Shown piece by piece: positions 9,263 to 17,310 of a stretch of 24,124 bases of DNA (the first letter of the stretch is position 1; each line of letters opens with the position of its first letter). The stretch is from Elysia marginata. Taxonomy: Eukaryota; Mollusca; Gastropoda; Plakobranchidae. Position numbers and translations under genes: made by a program. Where the stretch lies: positions 43,201-67,324 of the forward strand of contig BMAT01000152.1 in NCBI GenBank assembly GCA_019649035.1, in the 5' to 3' direction. The notes beneath the pieces were generated by a model. It ran no database searches. It was not told the DNA's origin and was given only the letters and a program-made list of their open reading frames with translations.

Positions 9263-11116
9263 AAGTATAGCTATAGCTTTAGCAATAACACAGTGTGTGA
9301 AACTGCCCAAACGGAAATTGTCACAAAGATGAATCTAGACATAAACACCCTGTGTTATAAAAAAAACCCAGCCTTTTTTAGTTTTAGCAAGTTATTAAGT
9401 TCCCGAGATGTTGACTATTGTCTTAGTCACACCGAATGTATAGCCTGATTATTATATGCTGTGGTTCATTTTGTGTAAATAAAATACCGGAAGCCAATCA
9501 GGTTGTTGAACTATTTTAGTCTCGTTGTTTACTGGAATTTTGAAAGTGACTCTGCCTTATCATAAAGATCAAAATAAGAAACTTTAAGATAAAAGGTTAT
9601 GTTCTAAAGCGAAAGTGCGATCAAAGGTTGCCAGCTTGGACATGGGCCTTTTTTCAATTTTTAGCGGCCTACTTAAAACGGTAAAACTTGGTTATCTGTG
9701 GTTTCGCTAGACCTAGTAAACCAAGCCCACCTGTTGCTACTTTGATTCAAGTTGTTCCGTAATCAAGCCATTATTGTTCGAAAATATAAAAAAAAAACTC
9801 AGGGCACGACTGTAATGAATGATCTAAATCAACTAACTGCGCATCTGATAATACAACACCTGTCCTAAAAATCTTAAACAATAACACACTCCCCAGGTTG
9901 ACAAATTAGCCATCTGCTTAGTTGGGGTTGAATAAACGTAGGACAGAGAAGCAATGCTAGCGGGAGCCGTCTTTTTTTTTCATAAGCTGTAACATTAAGG
10001 AACTGCTTCTTGACACCAGCAATGTCAACATTCCACGTGAGTAGACCTATAGTCTTAGAATCCAGATTGGGAAAGTCTACACAATAACAAAATTAGTTCA
10101 GACTAGACTTGCGTGAAACTTTTTCCGACTATTTTCACAACTCCCGTGCGTTATTTTGATGATGTGGGAAATGCAAGTCCTTCCACAAAAGTGATAGGTC
10201 AAAGGATTTATTCAGTGTTATCATTATGGTCTGAGATTAAAGTACTTCTATAGTTTGTTTGGTATTGCTCGAGCTTCGCGTGAGATCTAAACGTCATAAC
10301 ATAACAAACTGGCGTTTTGAAGTAAACCATTGTGTTCTATTAATATTTTAAGACTCGTTTGCGTATTGTGACATAAGTTGTCAAACAATAGGCCTATATA
10401 AGTTGTCAAACAATTATTGTTCTCTTGTCGCGTGGCAGGAATCTTTAATGTCACGTGACTGACATGTGTGGCTCCATGGCCTCGATGGTAGGTCGTTTTA
10501 ACGTTAAAGTGGCTTTTACTTCTACTCATTGTAAAAATAGAATAATATTCATTAAACAGGTTAGGCAGCTGATGCGCAATCACTTTTGAATGAAAAATCA
10601 AGTGTAAGAAAAAGATCTAAGCGGTATATACAAATAAGCTTTTTGTTTAAAAAAAACCTGTTAGAACGAGTTATAATGAAGACAGCACGGTTTAGTTTTG
10701 AACCCAGGAAAGCGGTTGTTTAGGAAAAAAGAGTGACCTGTGTAGCCTTCTTAGTCTAAACTTTTACATTTACATTTTAAGGAAAATGATCAATCCTGAG
10801 GGAAATACTATGCAGGCTTATACAAAAAACAACAGTGACAAGTAAGGGTTCAGCCAATGTCTTGCGAAGTAATCGTTTATTGTTTGTTTTTTATTTATTT
10901 TATTTTTCAAAACTTTTTGCTGCTAAACGCTTTTAGAATTCAGAATAAAAGTATATATTTTGGTAACGTACATGTATTCGACTGTTTGTTTACAGCCAGC
11001 AAATGAAGCTCATGTAGGAATTTCGGATTTGGGAAATTTTAAAAGTAGACTTATCCATTTTCGCAATTTAAAATCAAAGGAGTAGTTCATGTTTTTAAAT
11101 ATAATTTGGACGCAAT
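9263..11116. other. long non-coding stretch
   Basis: About 1.85 kb without a supported gene. A short direct repeat, ataagttgtcaaacaat, occurs at 10373-10389 and again ending near 10414. The two copies are separated by AGGCCTAT, so TAGGCCTA lies at 10389-10396. TACATGTA is at 10969-10976. The 104-codon minus-strand frame at 10287-10601 has no recognisable domain. Confidence 0.5.
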
Positions 11117-11416
11117 TTGATGCAAACATCCTCCAAAATGAAAACTTCTGCTTGTTGTGAACATATTTAATGCAAACTTACTCTAAAACCATGACTTCTG
11201 CTTGTTGTGAACGTATTTAACGCAAACTTCCTCCAAAACCAAAACCTCTGCTTGGGGTGAACGTATTTAATGCAAACTTACTCCAAAACCATGAGTTATG
11301 TTTGGGGTGAACGTTTTTGTTGCAAGCTTACTCCAAAACTATGACTTGTGCCTGCGGCGAACGTATTTGACGGAAACGTACTCCAAAACTCTGACCCGTG
11401 TTTAGGTAAACAAATT
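11117..11416 (+). repeat. 50-bp minisatellite, 6 copies
   Basis: Units start at 11117, 11167, 11217, 11267, 11317 and 11367. The core is TTAATGCAAACTTACTCC, then AAAAC, then a TGCTT region, then GTGAACGTAT. Copies 1-3 are closest to each other, and 5-6 are more diverged. Partial relatives lie just downstream (about 11425-11470 and 11585-11640, with tttgatgcaaag and taaatcatga), so the array once extended further or was copied nearby. Confidence 0.93.
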
Positions 11417-11659
11417 AACAATGCAGTATTTGAAGTGAAATAAACCCGTAAATCATGAATCGTTTTTGTCTCACCCAGTAAAAAGTGATGAACAAAGTAC
11501 CAGAATGAAGTCAACTAACTCCATTTTGTTGGTAGGGCTATCTACTTATCTACCAGAAGAAAAGCAGGTAAACAAAGATTTAATGGCGTATTTGATGCAA
11601 AGTATCCCCTAAATCATGATTGATGCATGACCCAGGGACTAAACATAGCAATTATGACT
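11417..11659. repeat. decayed outliers of the 50-bp minisatellite
   Basis: Segments around 11425-11470 and 11585-11640 keep the TATTTGA, GCAAAG/GAAAT and AAATCATGA order of the upstream units, but with indels. The remainder is unassigned. Confidence 0.4.
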
Positions 11660-12965
11660 TAAAGGGCCATTCACACTGTCCTCCGACCGGACAGTTCTGG
11701 AGTGACGTACTCCTGTGAGGCGAAACCTGTGTCCATACTACATCCGTTATCGGATGGATCGACTGGATAAGCTCATAAAATTACTTTTGATGATATATAT
11801 AATTTTATATTTGGGGTCGTTTTTTGGACGGGAATAAAAAGTGGCTAGCATAGTGCGACTGCGAAAGCTACAATCGAAATGTTTTATTTTTCACAATATT
11901 TTTTCTGATTCTGTGAGCCCTTTATCAGAATCCTGAAAATAAAATGATATACAAATATTGACATTCTGAAAAATACTTTTACCTCATAAAGATGATTTTG
12001 CGAAGGACGAATTTATTGAGAAACAAAAAGCAATACTAAGAGATCTTATCAGTGCCCACGAGGAACTATCAGATATATTGTATTTCAGCAACAATAGTTC
12101 AATGTTTTCCTCATACCAGAAAGCCGTTGCTTTCTAGGCTGAATCTTACTATAAAGTTAAAATTGTGAAGATCACAATTAAAAAAAATTTTGCGGCCAAA
12201 GAAAGAATTAAAAATGAACGTTCAAAGAGAGTTGAAGGAAGTAGGAGGAAAAGCTTGGGTGGATAATAAAGGTGGCAGCAGACAGTGAATCTGCCATCGT
12301 ACAGAAATTCAAGAAGTTTAAGAGAAATGCTAACAACTAATACATAATATCTTTGTTCAGTACTCTCCATTGCAAACCTTTAGAATCTGATCTGGCCTAG
12401 AGGCATAAAAATGCAGCTAAGTAATGATCGCGATGTTGGGAAATACTTTTCACACACAGAGCCATCTAGCTATCTAGAAATGAGATTGAAAATGAAGCAT
12501 TGCGTACTTAGTGCAGTAAAACGATGATTGAAGGCAAATCTCAACAAGTTGATCTTTTCTCTTAGTTAAAAAAAACAAACTTTTCAAATACGCTCTAAAA
12601 TAAACATCCTTGCGAGTCTTCTGGTTAAATTTGATGCGGTTATTCCAAATATTTCTTCAGATTTGATGTGCGACACTAAGATATCACTTTGTAAAGAGAA
12701 TAAAAAAACATTTCCTGCGGGAGAAATACAAAACGGGCCATAAATCATTCTGTCATGACACCCCCGCCGGACGAAAACCGGAGCCAAAATATCACGCCTG
12801 TTGAATAATCTGGCGGCTTGACGCTCGCCCGATGCTCACATGATTACCTGACAAAAACAAGTCCGGTTTTCTCGTCCACACTAGCAGTTCCGCCTATCAC
12901 ACGCCGGATAGGCCATACGGGCGGGTGACTGTCCGGTTTGACTGCGTTGTGTGGATGGCGTACTA
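11660..12965. mobile_element. possible decayed DNA transposon next to exon 1
   Basis: ACCGGACAGT (11686-11695) and its exact complement ACTGTCCGGT (12928-12937) face each other across 1.24 kb. Both sit in GC-richer patches that contrast with the AT-rich interior. Further similar words occur at both ends (ccatactacatccg on the left, ccacactagcagttccg on the right). The interior has no intact open frame longer than about 75 codons and no transposase I can name. A non-autonomous or dead cut-and-paste element is the best guess. Its right end lies about 80 bases from the first recognised coding exon. Confidence 0.35.
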
Positions 12966-13015
12966 TCCCTTGACACATGCTTGTTTAACGTAATCGTTCT
13001 ATCTGCAATCTTCAG

Positions 13016-13229
13016 AAAAACGGCAACCTGCTGCCCACAGACACGTCCTGTGAGATGAGACAATCCGACTCGTCTAGGGAAGACGTCGGGGCGGATCTCA
13101 AGGAGGAGAACTTAAAACAGCGAGAGAACTGGACTGGCAAGCTGGACTTTGTCCTCTCCTGTATCGGCTTTGCTGTGGGCCTGGGCAACATTTGGCGCTT
13201 CCCGTACCTGTGTTACGCCAGCGGTGGTG
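13016..13229 (+). CDS. SLC6: SLC6 symporter, N-terminal/TM1 exon
   Basis: This exon encodes the cytosolic N-terminus and TM1 of a Na+/Cl- coupled SLC6 (NSS) transporter of the plasma membrane. From Met at 13055, residues 24-31 are the pre-TM1 RENWTGKLD, and residues 38-54 are [17 protein letters not shown], the TM1 signature that lines the Na+ and substrate sites. Gly42 replaces the Asp of monoamine carriers, as in GABA, glycine and proline carriers. The exon ends after the first base of a Gly codon at a strong donor, GTGAGT (13230). The start is uncertain. The frame stays open upstream to a stop at 12986 and reads plausible protein ([13 protein letters not shown]) from an acceptor-like cag ending at 13015. 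The exon may therefore begin at 13016 with the true Met in an earlier exon, or translation may begin at 13055. A glycine-transporter-like member is most likely. The subfamily is not proven. Confidence 0.9.
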
Positions 13230-13245
13230 GTGAGTGGCGTAGTCG

Positions 13246-13461
13246 GCTAGTTGGTTGGTTGGTTGACATAGATGGGTTGGTTGACGTAGATTGGTTGGTT
13301 TGTTGGTTGACGTAGATTGGTTGGTTGGTTGGTTGACGTAGATTGGTTGGCTGGTTAGTTGACGTTCATTGGTTGGCTGGTTAGTTGACGTACATTGGTT
13401 GGCTGGTTGGTTGACATAGATTGGTTGGTTGGTTGGTTGACGTAGATTGGTTGGTTGGTTA
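13246..13461 (+). repeat. 26-bp minisatellite in the first intron
   Basis: Units of the form TTGACGTAGATTGGTTGG plus CTGGTTAG or TTGGTTGG start at 13263, 13281 (after a short 18-base unit), 13307, 13333, 13359, 13385, 13411 and 13437. The array begins about 15 bases after the exon 1 donor. Each unit holds TGACGTA or a close variant (a CRE-like half site) and ATTGG (an inverted CCAAT word). Less regular TTGG repeats continue to about 13600. Confidence 0.93.
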
Positions 13462-14497
13462 AGTAACTGTTGTTGATTAGTTGGTTATTTTGTTGGTTCA
13501 TTTTTATTGGTTATTTGGTGGCTGACTGGTTTTTTGAGTGTGGTGTGTGGGTGGTTAGGTGATTGGTTCATGTTGATTGGTCGGTTGGTTGGTTGGGTAG
13601 ATGATTGAGCATTGGTGGTGAGAGCTTTTTGCTGTTTGTTTGATATTAGAGACGCTGGGGTGGTGGTAAATCAAGCTAGACGTTCGATGGTGATCTTTGA
13701 AATGGGCACTCGTATTTTGGTGTGTAGTAATAGTAAGTTGAATGGTGATGCGTTTTAAATTTCGCAGATGACTAGATCATGAAACAACCATGTTATGTTT
13801 AAACGGTGCGGTGACAATATAATAACAGTTGACAATAATGGTGTTAGAGCAAGTTTACGCTCAAAACAACCTGAGTTAGACCTCCACGACATTAAAATAA
13901 TCTAAATAAATGACGAACTCAACCAGAGAGTTGGCAGCCTAGAGCAAAAGTTTATAAACTATAAAAAATCAAATATTCAATACATGTCAAAGGTAATAAA
14001 AGGTAGATTTAGGTAATAAATGACGGATATAGAATAAAGTAAAGACAGAGAGGCAGAGTAGAGTTGAAATAAGATTATAGAGCAAATAATTGCAACAAGA
14101 ATTATCAAATTACCACCAAAAAATGCTAACTCAGTTAAATTGAATAACCTAACAATTACACTTAGTTTGGCCAGAATGTAATAAAGTTCGAGCTTGAAAA
14201 AATATTTAAGGCTTCAAATTCGAATAGCGCAAAACGTCAACACAAAAAATACAAGGCTTGCAAATGAAAACTTAACCTAATAAATGGTACCAGTTGTACC
14301 ATGTTATGTTCAAACCGTGTTGTGACAGTATAAGTACAGTTGAAAATAATGATAAAAGATAGAATAATGAAGAATAACTATGATTCCTACCCTTCCTTCA
14401 TTGTAGACCGTAGTGAGCGGTTTTTTTTTAAACATGTTCAAGAAACATACTATTTCACATTTTACTTTCACTCCGTCGGTGTTTCTGTTCCATGCAG
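13462..14497 (+). other. rest of first recognised intron, with a 54-bp direct repeat
   Basis: This is AT-rich intron sequence. The segment 13787-13840 (accatgttatgtttaaac to gttgacaataatg) recurs at 14298-14351 with about 80-85% identity by eye. The copies are in the same orientation, 511 bases apart, and could be a segmental duplication or the flanks of an insertion. The intron ends with a pyrimidine-containing tract and an acceptor, cag, at 14495-14497. The open frames across the 3' end are read-through of intron into exon 2. Confidence 0.6.
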
Positions 14498-14629
14498 GCG
14501 CTTTCCTCTTCCCGTACATCGTGTTTCTGGGAGTTTGTGGTCTGCCGCTGTTCTTCCTGGAGACGAGCTACGGCCAGTTCGCCAGCCTCAGCCCAATCAC
14601 TGTATGGAGGTTATGCCCTCTCTTCAAAG
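14498..14629 (+). CDS. SLC6: SLC6 symporter, TM2 exon
   Basis: This 132-base internal exon continues exon 1 in phase 1, completing the GGG of the SLC6 signature GGGAF. It encodes residues 59-102: TM2 (about 60-82) and the following cytosolic loop. Tyr65 in AFLFPY matches the Tyr that helps coordinate Cl- in characterised family members. [14 protein letters not shown] is the conserved TM2 end (PLFF, E, GQ), and [11 protein letters not shown] is the linker to TM3. The VWR...FKGxGYGM pattern across this junction is close to glycine transporters, from memory of the family. The acceptor is cag at 14495-14497. The donor is GTACAG at 14630 and leaves a one-base split Gly codon. This donor is copied three more times downstream (see the 46-bp repeat). 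If intron 2 is retained, the frame meets TGA at 14644. Confidence 0.96.
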
Positions 14630-14798
14630 GTACAGTCTTGGATTGAAGATACGTTAAACCATTATGTCTTCAAAGGTAAAGTCGTGGACTGAAGATACCT
14701 TAAACCATTATGTCTCCAAAGGTACGGTCTTGTATTTAAGATACGTTGTACCATTATCTCTTCAAAGGTACAGTTTTGGACTGAAAATACGTTAAACT
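14621..14798 (+). repeat. 46-bp tandem repeat that iterates the exon 2 splice donor
   Basis: Four units begin with TCTTCAAAGGTACAG or close variants. The real exon-intron junction is the first, with GT at 14630. The others follow at 14676 (AAAGGTAAAG), 14722 (AAAGGTACGG) and 14768 (AAAGGTACAG). The spacing is exactly 46 in each case. Each unit also carries an ACTGAAGATACGTTAAACCA type middle, with more divergence in units 3 and 4. About 9 exonic and 37 intronic bases are therefore amplified as one unit. All four donors keep AG|GT. Use of donors 2-4 would include the TGA at 14644. Confidence 0.95.
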
Positions 14799-15234
14799 CT
14801 TCCACCCGTTTCTAAAAAGCCGATCGCCCATCATTGTTCAAAAAGAAACGCCACCATCATGTATGCCTAAAACCATCGGTATTTTGCATTGGTCATGATG
14901 AAAAGAACATTATTGTGCACGTACGTTTTTTTTAAATAAAGCCCCTTTACAAAAGTTACTTAAAGCTTTATTAATCTATAGAAAATTAATTAAACCACCT
15001 CAATATATCTGAAGATTGTTTCCTCAAAAGCTAACACCAAAAGCATTATTTCCTCCATCTTGGGAAACTCTTGGCAACAAAGGGTCAATAATTATTATAC
15101 ATTCAACCATAATGATTGTATTTAACATTGCAAGAAGTCCGTCAACTTTATAGTCTTTTTTGCATTGCCATTTAAGAAAACACCGACATTGTGTAACAAA
15201 AGTGTCACTATCATCGCTAAAACTAGGGCATAAA
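14799..15234 (+). other. intron 2 remainder, nothing recognised
   Basis: AT-rich intron sequence without supported features. The open frames on both strands are incidental. Confidence 0.55.
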
Positions 15235-15278
<44 letters not shown>

Positions 15279-15365
15279 CTCTGTGTCTCTCTCTGTCTCT
15301 CTCTCTCTTTCTCTTTCTCTCGCACTCTGTGTCTCTCTCTGTCTCTCTCTCCATCTCTTTCTCTC
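15235..15365 (+). repeat. (CT)n tract upstream of the exon 3 acceptor
   Basis: About 130 bases, with nearly pure CT to 15273. Two near-identical blocks follow, each reading CGCACTCTGTGTCTCTCTCTG, at about 15274-15294 and 15321-15341. In the transcript it is a CU-rich array (CUCUCU, UCUU). Its 3' edge lies 33 bases before the exon 3 acceptor and directly abuts the predicted branch point. Confidence 0.96.
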
Positions 15366-15367
15366 AA

Positions 15368-15398
15368 TACTGACAATGTGGCTCACCACTTTCCCCAG
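15368..15398 (+). promoter_or_regulatory. branch point and 3' splice site of exon 3
   Basis: TACTGAC at 15368-15374 is close to the optimal metazoan branch sequence. The branch A at 15373 is 25 nt from the acceptor AG at 15397-15398. A short pyrimidine run (ctttcccc) precedes the AG. Position and composition are normal, so the long CT tract upstream is extra and not needed as the polypyrimidine tract. Confidence 0.75.
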
Positions 15399-15621
15399 GT
15401 ATCGGCTACGGCATGGTGATTATCTCAGGTATCGTGTGTGTTTACTACAATATCATCATCACGTGGACGTTCTACTATCTGTTTGCGGCGATGCGGAGTA
15501 CGTTACCGTGGAGTACGTGTGGCAACTGGTGGAACACGCCGCAGTGTACAGACGAGGCCCGCAACGCTTCAGACGACGCCAACACGACAGTGGTACGCAC
15601 CGCCAGCGAGGAATTCTGGGA
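15399..15621 (+). CDS. SLC6: SLC6 symporter, TM3 and extracellular loop 2 exon
   Basis: A 223-base exon that enters in phase 1 and encodes residues 103-176 plus two bases. Residues 104-134 form TM3. VYYNIII contains the YYN motif, whose second Tyr (119) lies at the substrate site in characterised members. LPWSTCGNWWNTPQC is the start of extracellular loop 2. Cys143 and Cys152, nine apart, match the conserved disulfide pair, with WNT between them. Asn158 (NAS) and Asn164 (NTT) are N-glycosylation sequons, as expected for this loop. The SEEFWE end matches the conserved stretch before TM4. The donor is GTGAGT at 15622, phase 2. The exons for TM4-12 were not found downstream, so the gene continues beyond the window or has lost its 3' part. 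Confidence 0.96.
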
Positions 15622-15692
15622 GTGAGTACAAGTAGCTAGTCATGCACTCACTCTTTCACTCACTCTTTATCCAGCGTCGTTTTTGAAACGTT

Positions 15693-15900
15693 TCATGGCC
15701 GCACTGCCTTCTTCACCAAAGCCTTCCAGTCCTTGTTGTTTTTGTATGAAGTAATGTACTGTTTTCCCTCGTCCAGTTAGTTATGTTGAGACTGCTTTTA
15801 TTCTCCCTCTGCGTCGCTTTCCCTCAGCTTTTTCTTGAATGATGTCTTTCATCAACGTCCATTTGTGTGGGCAGATATTTCCAAAAATATAATCCACTCA
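15693..15900 (-). pseudogene. non-LTR retrotransposon ORF2 C-terminus remnant
   Basis: On the minus strand one frame reads KDIIQEKAEGKRRRGR followed by a broken segment. After a frame change near 15745 it reads KDWKALVKKAVRP and a stop at 15693-15695. A basic KRRRGR stretch followed by a short acidic/aromatic tail is characteristic of the extreme C-terminus of many LINE reverse-transcriptase proteins. At least one in-frame stop and one frameshift show it is dead. It lies antisense in the SLC6 intron, 70 bases after the exon 3 donor. Family assignment (for example RTE-like or CR1/Jockey-like) was not attempted. Confidence 0.55.
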
Positions 15901-15957
15901 TATGAGACAAATTGAACTTGGCTTGACTTGACTTAGAGCCCCTCGCCAGCAAGACCT

Positions 15958-16155
15958 CTAGACCTTGCAACTTTGGCTGTTAACTTTGGCTGTTTTCTTT
16001 ACATCTGCGGTGAAGGAAATCCATTCGTATCGGTTTTGAGCAATTGTTAACAACTTTTCCAATGCTGCTTTTGTGGTTCGCCCAGCATGTTTTTTAAGGT
16101 CGTTTAGTATCAATGAGAGTTGCTCTTGATCTGCCCTAACCTCTTTTGTTCATTC
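15958..16155 (-). pseudogene. second retrotransposon-like C-terminus remnant
   Basis: Minus strand, open from about 16152 to a stop at 15958-15960. It reads NDLKKHAGRTTKAAL, then LTIAQNRYEWISF. The DLKK...L..AQ.R..W spacing is like the C-terminal segment of LINE proteins, in which a short helix is followed by A.DR..W. A stop lies just upstream near 16156. Similarity is by pattern only. It sits next to the remnant at 15693, so this may be one nested or rearranged insertion. Confidence 0.38.
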
Positions 16156-16580
16156 CTGAATTGGAGTAGATTCTGAATAAATTAGGGTTTTTAGCTGTGT
16201 CTACATCATTGCTTTGTATTGGATCAACCCATGCTAAGCAGACTGCCTTTGCATTAAAAAATATTATATGTGCAGATATCTTGAAGTCACGTGTGGTTTA
16301 AGGTTGAGTTAATAATAATACAAGAATTAAATTGTAAAAATGATTATCTTAAGATGACCCAAAGAGTCAGGAATTTAGCAGGAAGCACAGATACGACGCC
16401 ATTGCCATAATTATTCTGAATCTATAACAACCACTGCATGCCGCAGTGTCTTTCAGTTCGGAGAAAAAAATACTTAAACATCAGGTGGGTGAATATTTAC
16501 ATCATTCAGATGATTCTCAAATTTCTATCGCTGCGTAGTGGTTTAGAAACCTGCCCCCTGTGTTTAAAACCAGCATAAAC
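16156..16580 (+). other. intron sequence, nothing recognised
   Basis: This may be the upstream part of the antisense retrotransposon remnant, but no protein motif is visible. Confidence 0.45.
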
Positions 16581-16582
16581 CC

Positions 16583-16990
16583 ACTATGGGCACCTGACTC
16601 TCTTAGTATTCCCAGTTTGCGGCATTCTAGTGCATCTTCATTGCCCCCACTATGGGCACCTGTTTGTCTTAGTATTCCCAGTTTGCGGCATTCTAGTGCA
16701 TCTTCATTGCCCCCACTATGAGCACCTGTTTCTCTTAGTATTCCCAGTTTGCGGTATTCTAGGGCATCCTCATTGCCCCCACTATGGGCACCTGTTTCTC
16801 TTAGTATTCCCAGTTTGCGGTATTCTAGGGCATCCTCATTGCCCCCACTATGGGTACCTGTTTCTCTTAGTATTCCCAGTTTGCGGTATTCTAGGGCATT
16901 CTCATTGCCCCCACTATGGGTACCTGTTTCTCTTAGTATCCCCAGTTTGCGAAATTCTTGTGCAGCATTATTGCCCCCACGATTAAGTCC
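16583..16990 (-). repeat. 66-bp minisatellite, 6 copies, open in three frames
   Basis: Units start with ACTATGGGCACCTG or variants at 16583, 16649, 16715, 16781, 16847 and 16913. A broken seventh starts at 16979. The length is divisible by 3, so every frame repeats a 22-residue peptide. The minus strand reads LGILRETGAHSGGNEDALEY-type units within a 161-codon open frame (17002 to 16517), and two + frames are also open. Differences between units on the minus strand are mixed. Some are silent (GCA/GCC, GAA/GAG, GCC/GCT). Others change Tyr/Cys, Asp/Asn, Ala/Thr, Glu/Gln and Thr/Ser. There is no strong sign of protein constraint. A minisatellite is the main call, and an antisense coding exon is a weak alternative. 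Confidence 0.93.
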
Positions 16991-17310
16991 ATAGTTCAAC
17001 ACGTGTAATTGGCAAAAGGTAAAAAGCTAAGTAAACAGAATGTTGATTTTACAAGAACATCTGGTTTAAAGAGAATAGATAATTTGTTTAACACACTGTA
17101 TAAAAAGTGATAAAATGTGAGTCACAGTAGGGCTGTGCTCATATGCAGGACTAAGAAAAAAAGCAAAGTTAGTTTTATTACACATCTGCCTGACAAACGC
17201 TTAGAACCTTCACATGTCACGTTTGCACTTATAATTGTATCAATTGCAAACATATGATGCACATTTTTATTCTTTAGTGTATTAGGCACAAACTTCCCTC
17301 CCCTCTATTT
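16991..17310 (+). other. intron sequence, nothing recognised
   Basis: AT-rich sequence without supported features. Confidence 0.5.

Noticed and set aside
12881..13063. Minus-strand frame over exon 1
   Set aside because: It is a shadow of the conserved + strand exon and its upstream GC-rich patch.
16517..17002. Definite antisense repeat protein
   Set aside because: The frame is open, but unit differences include many amino-acid changes and two other frames are open too. I kept it only as a low-weight possibility.
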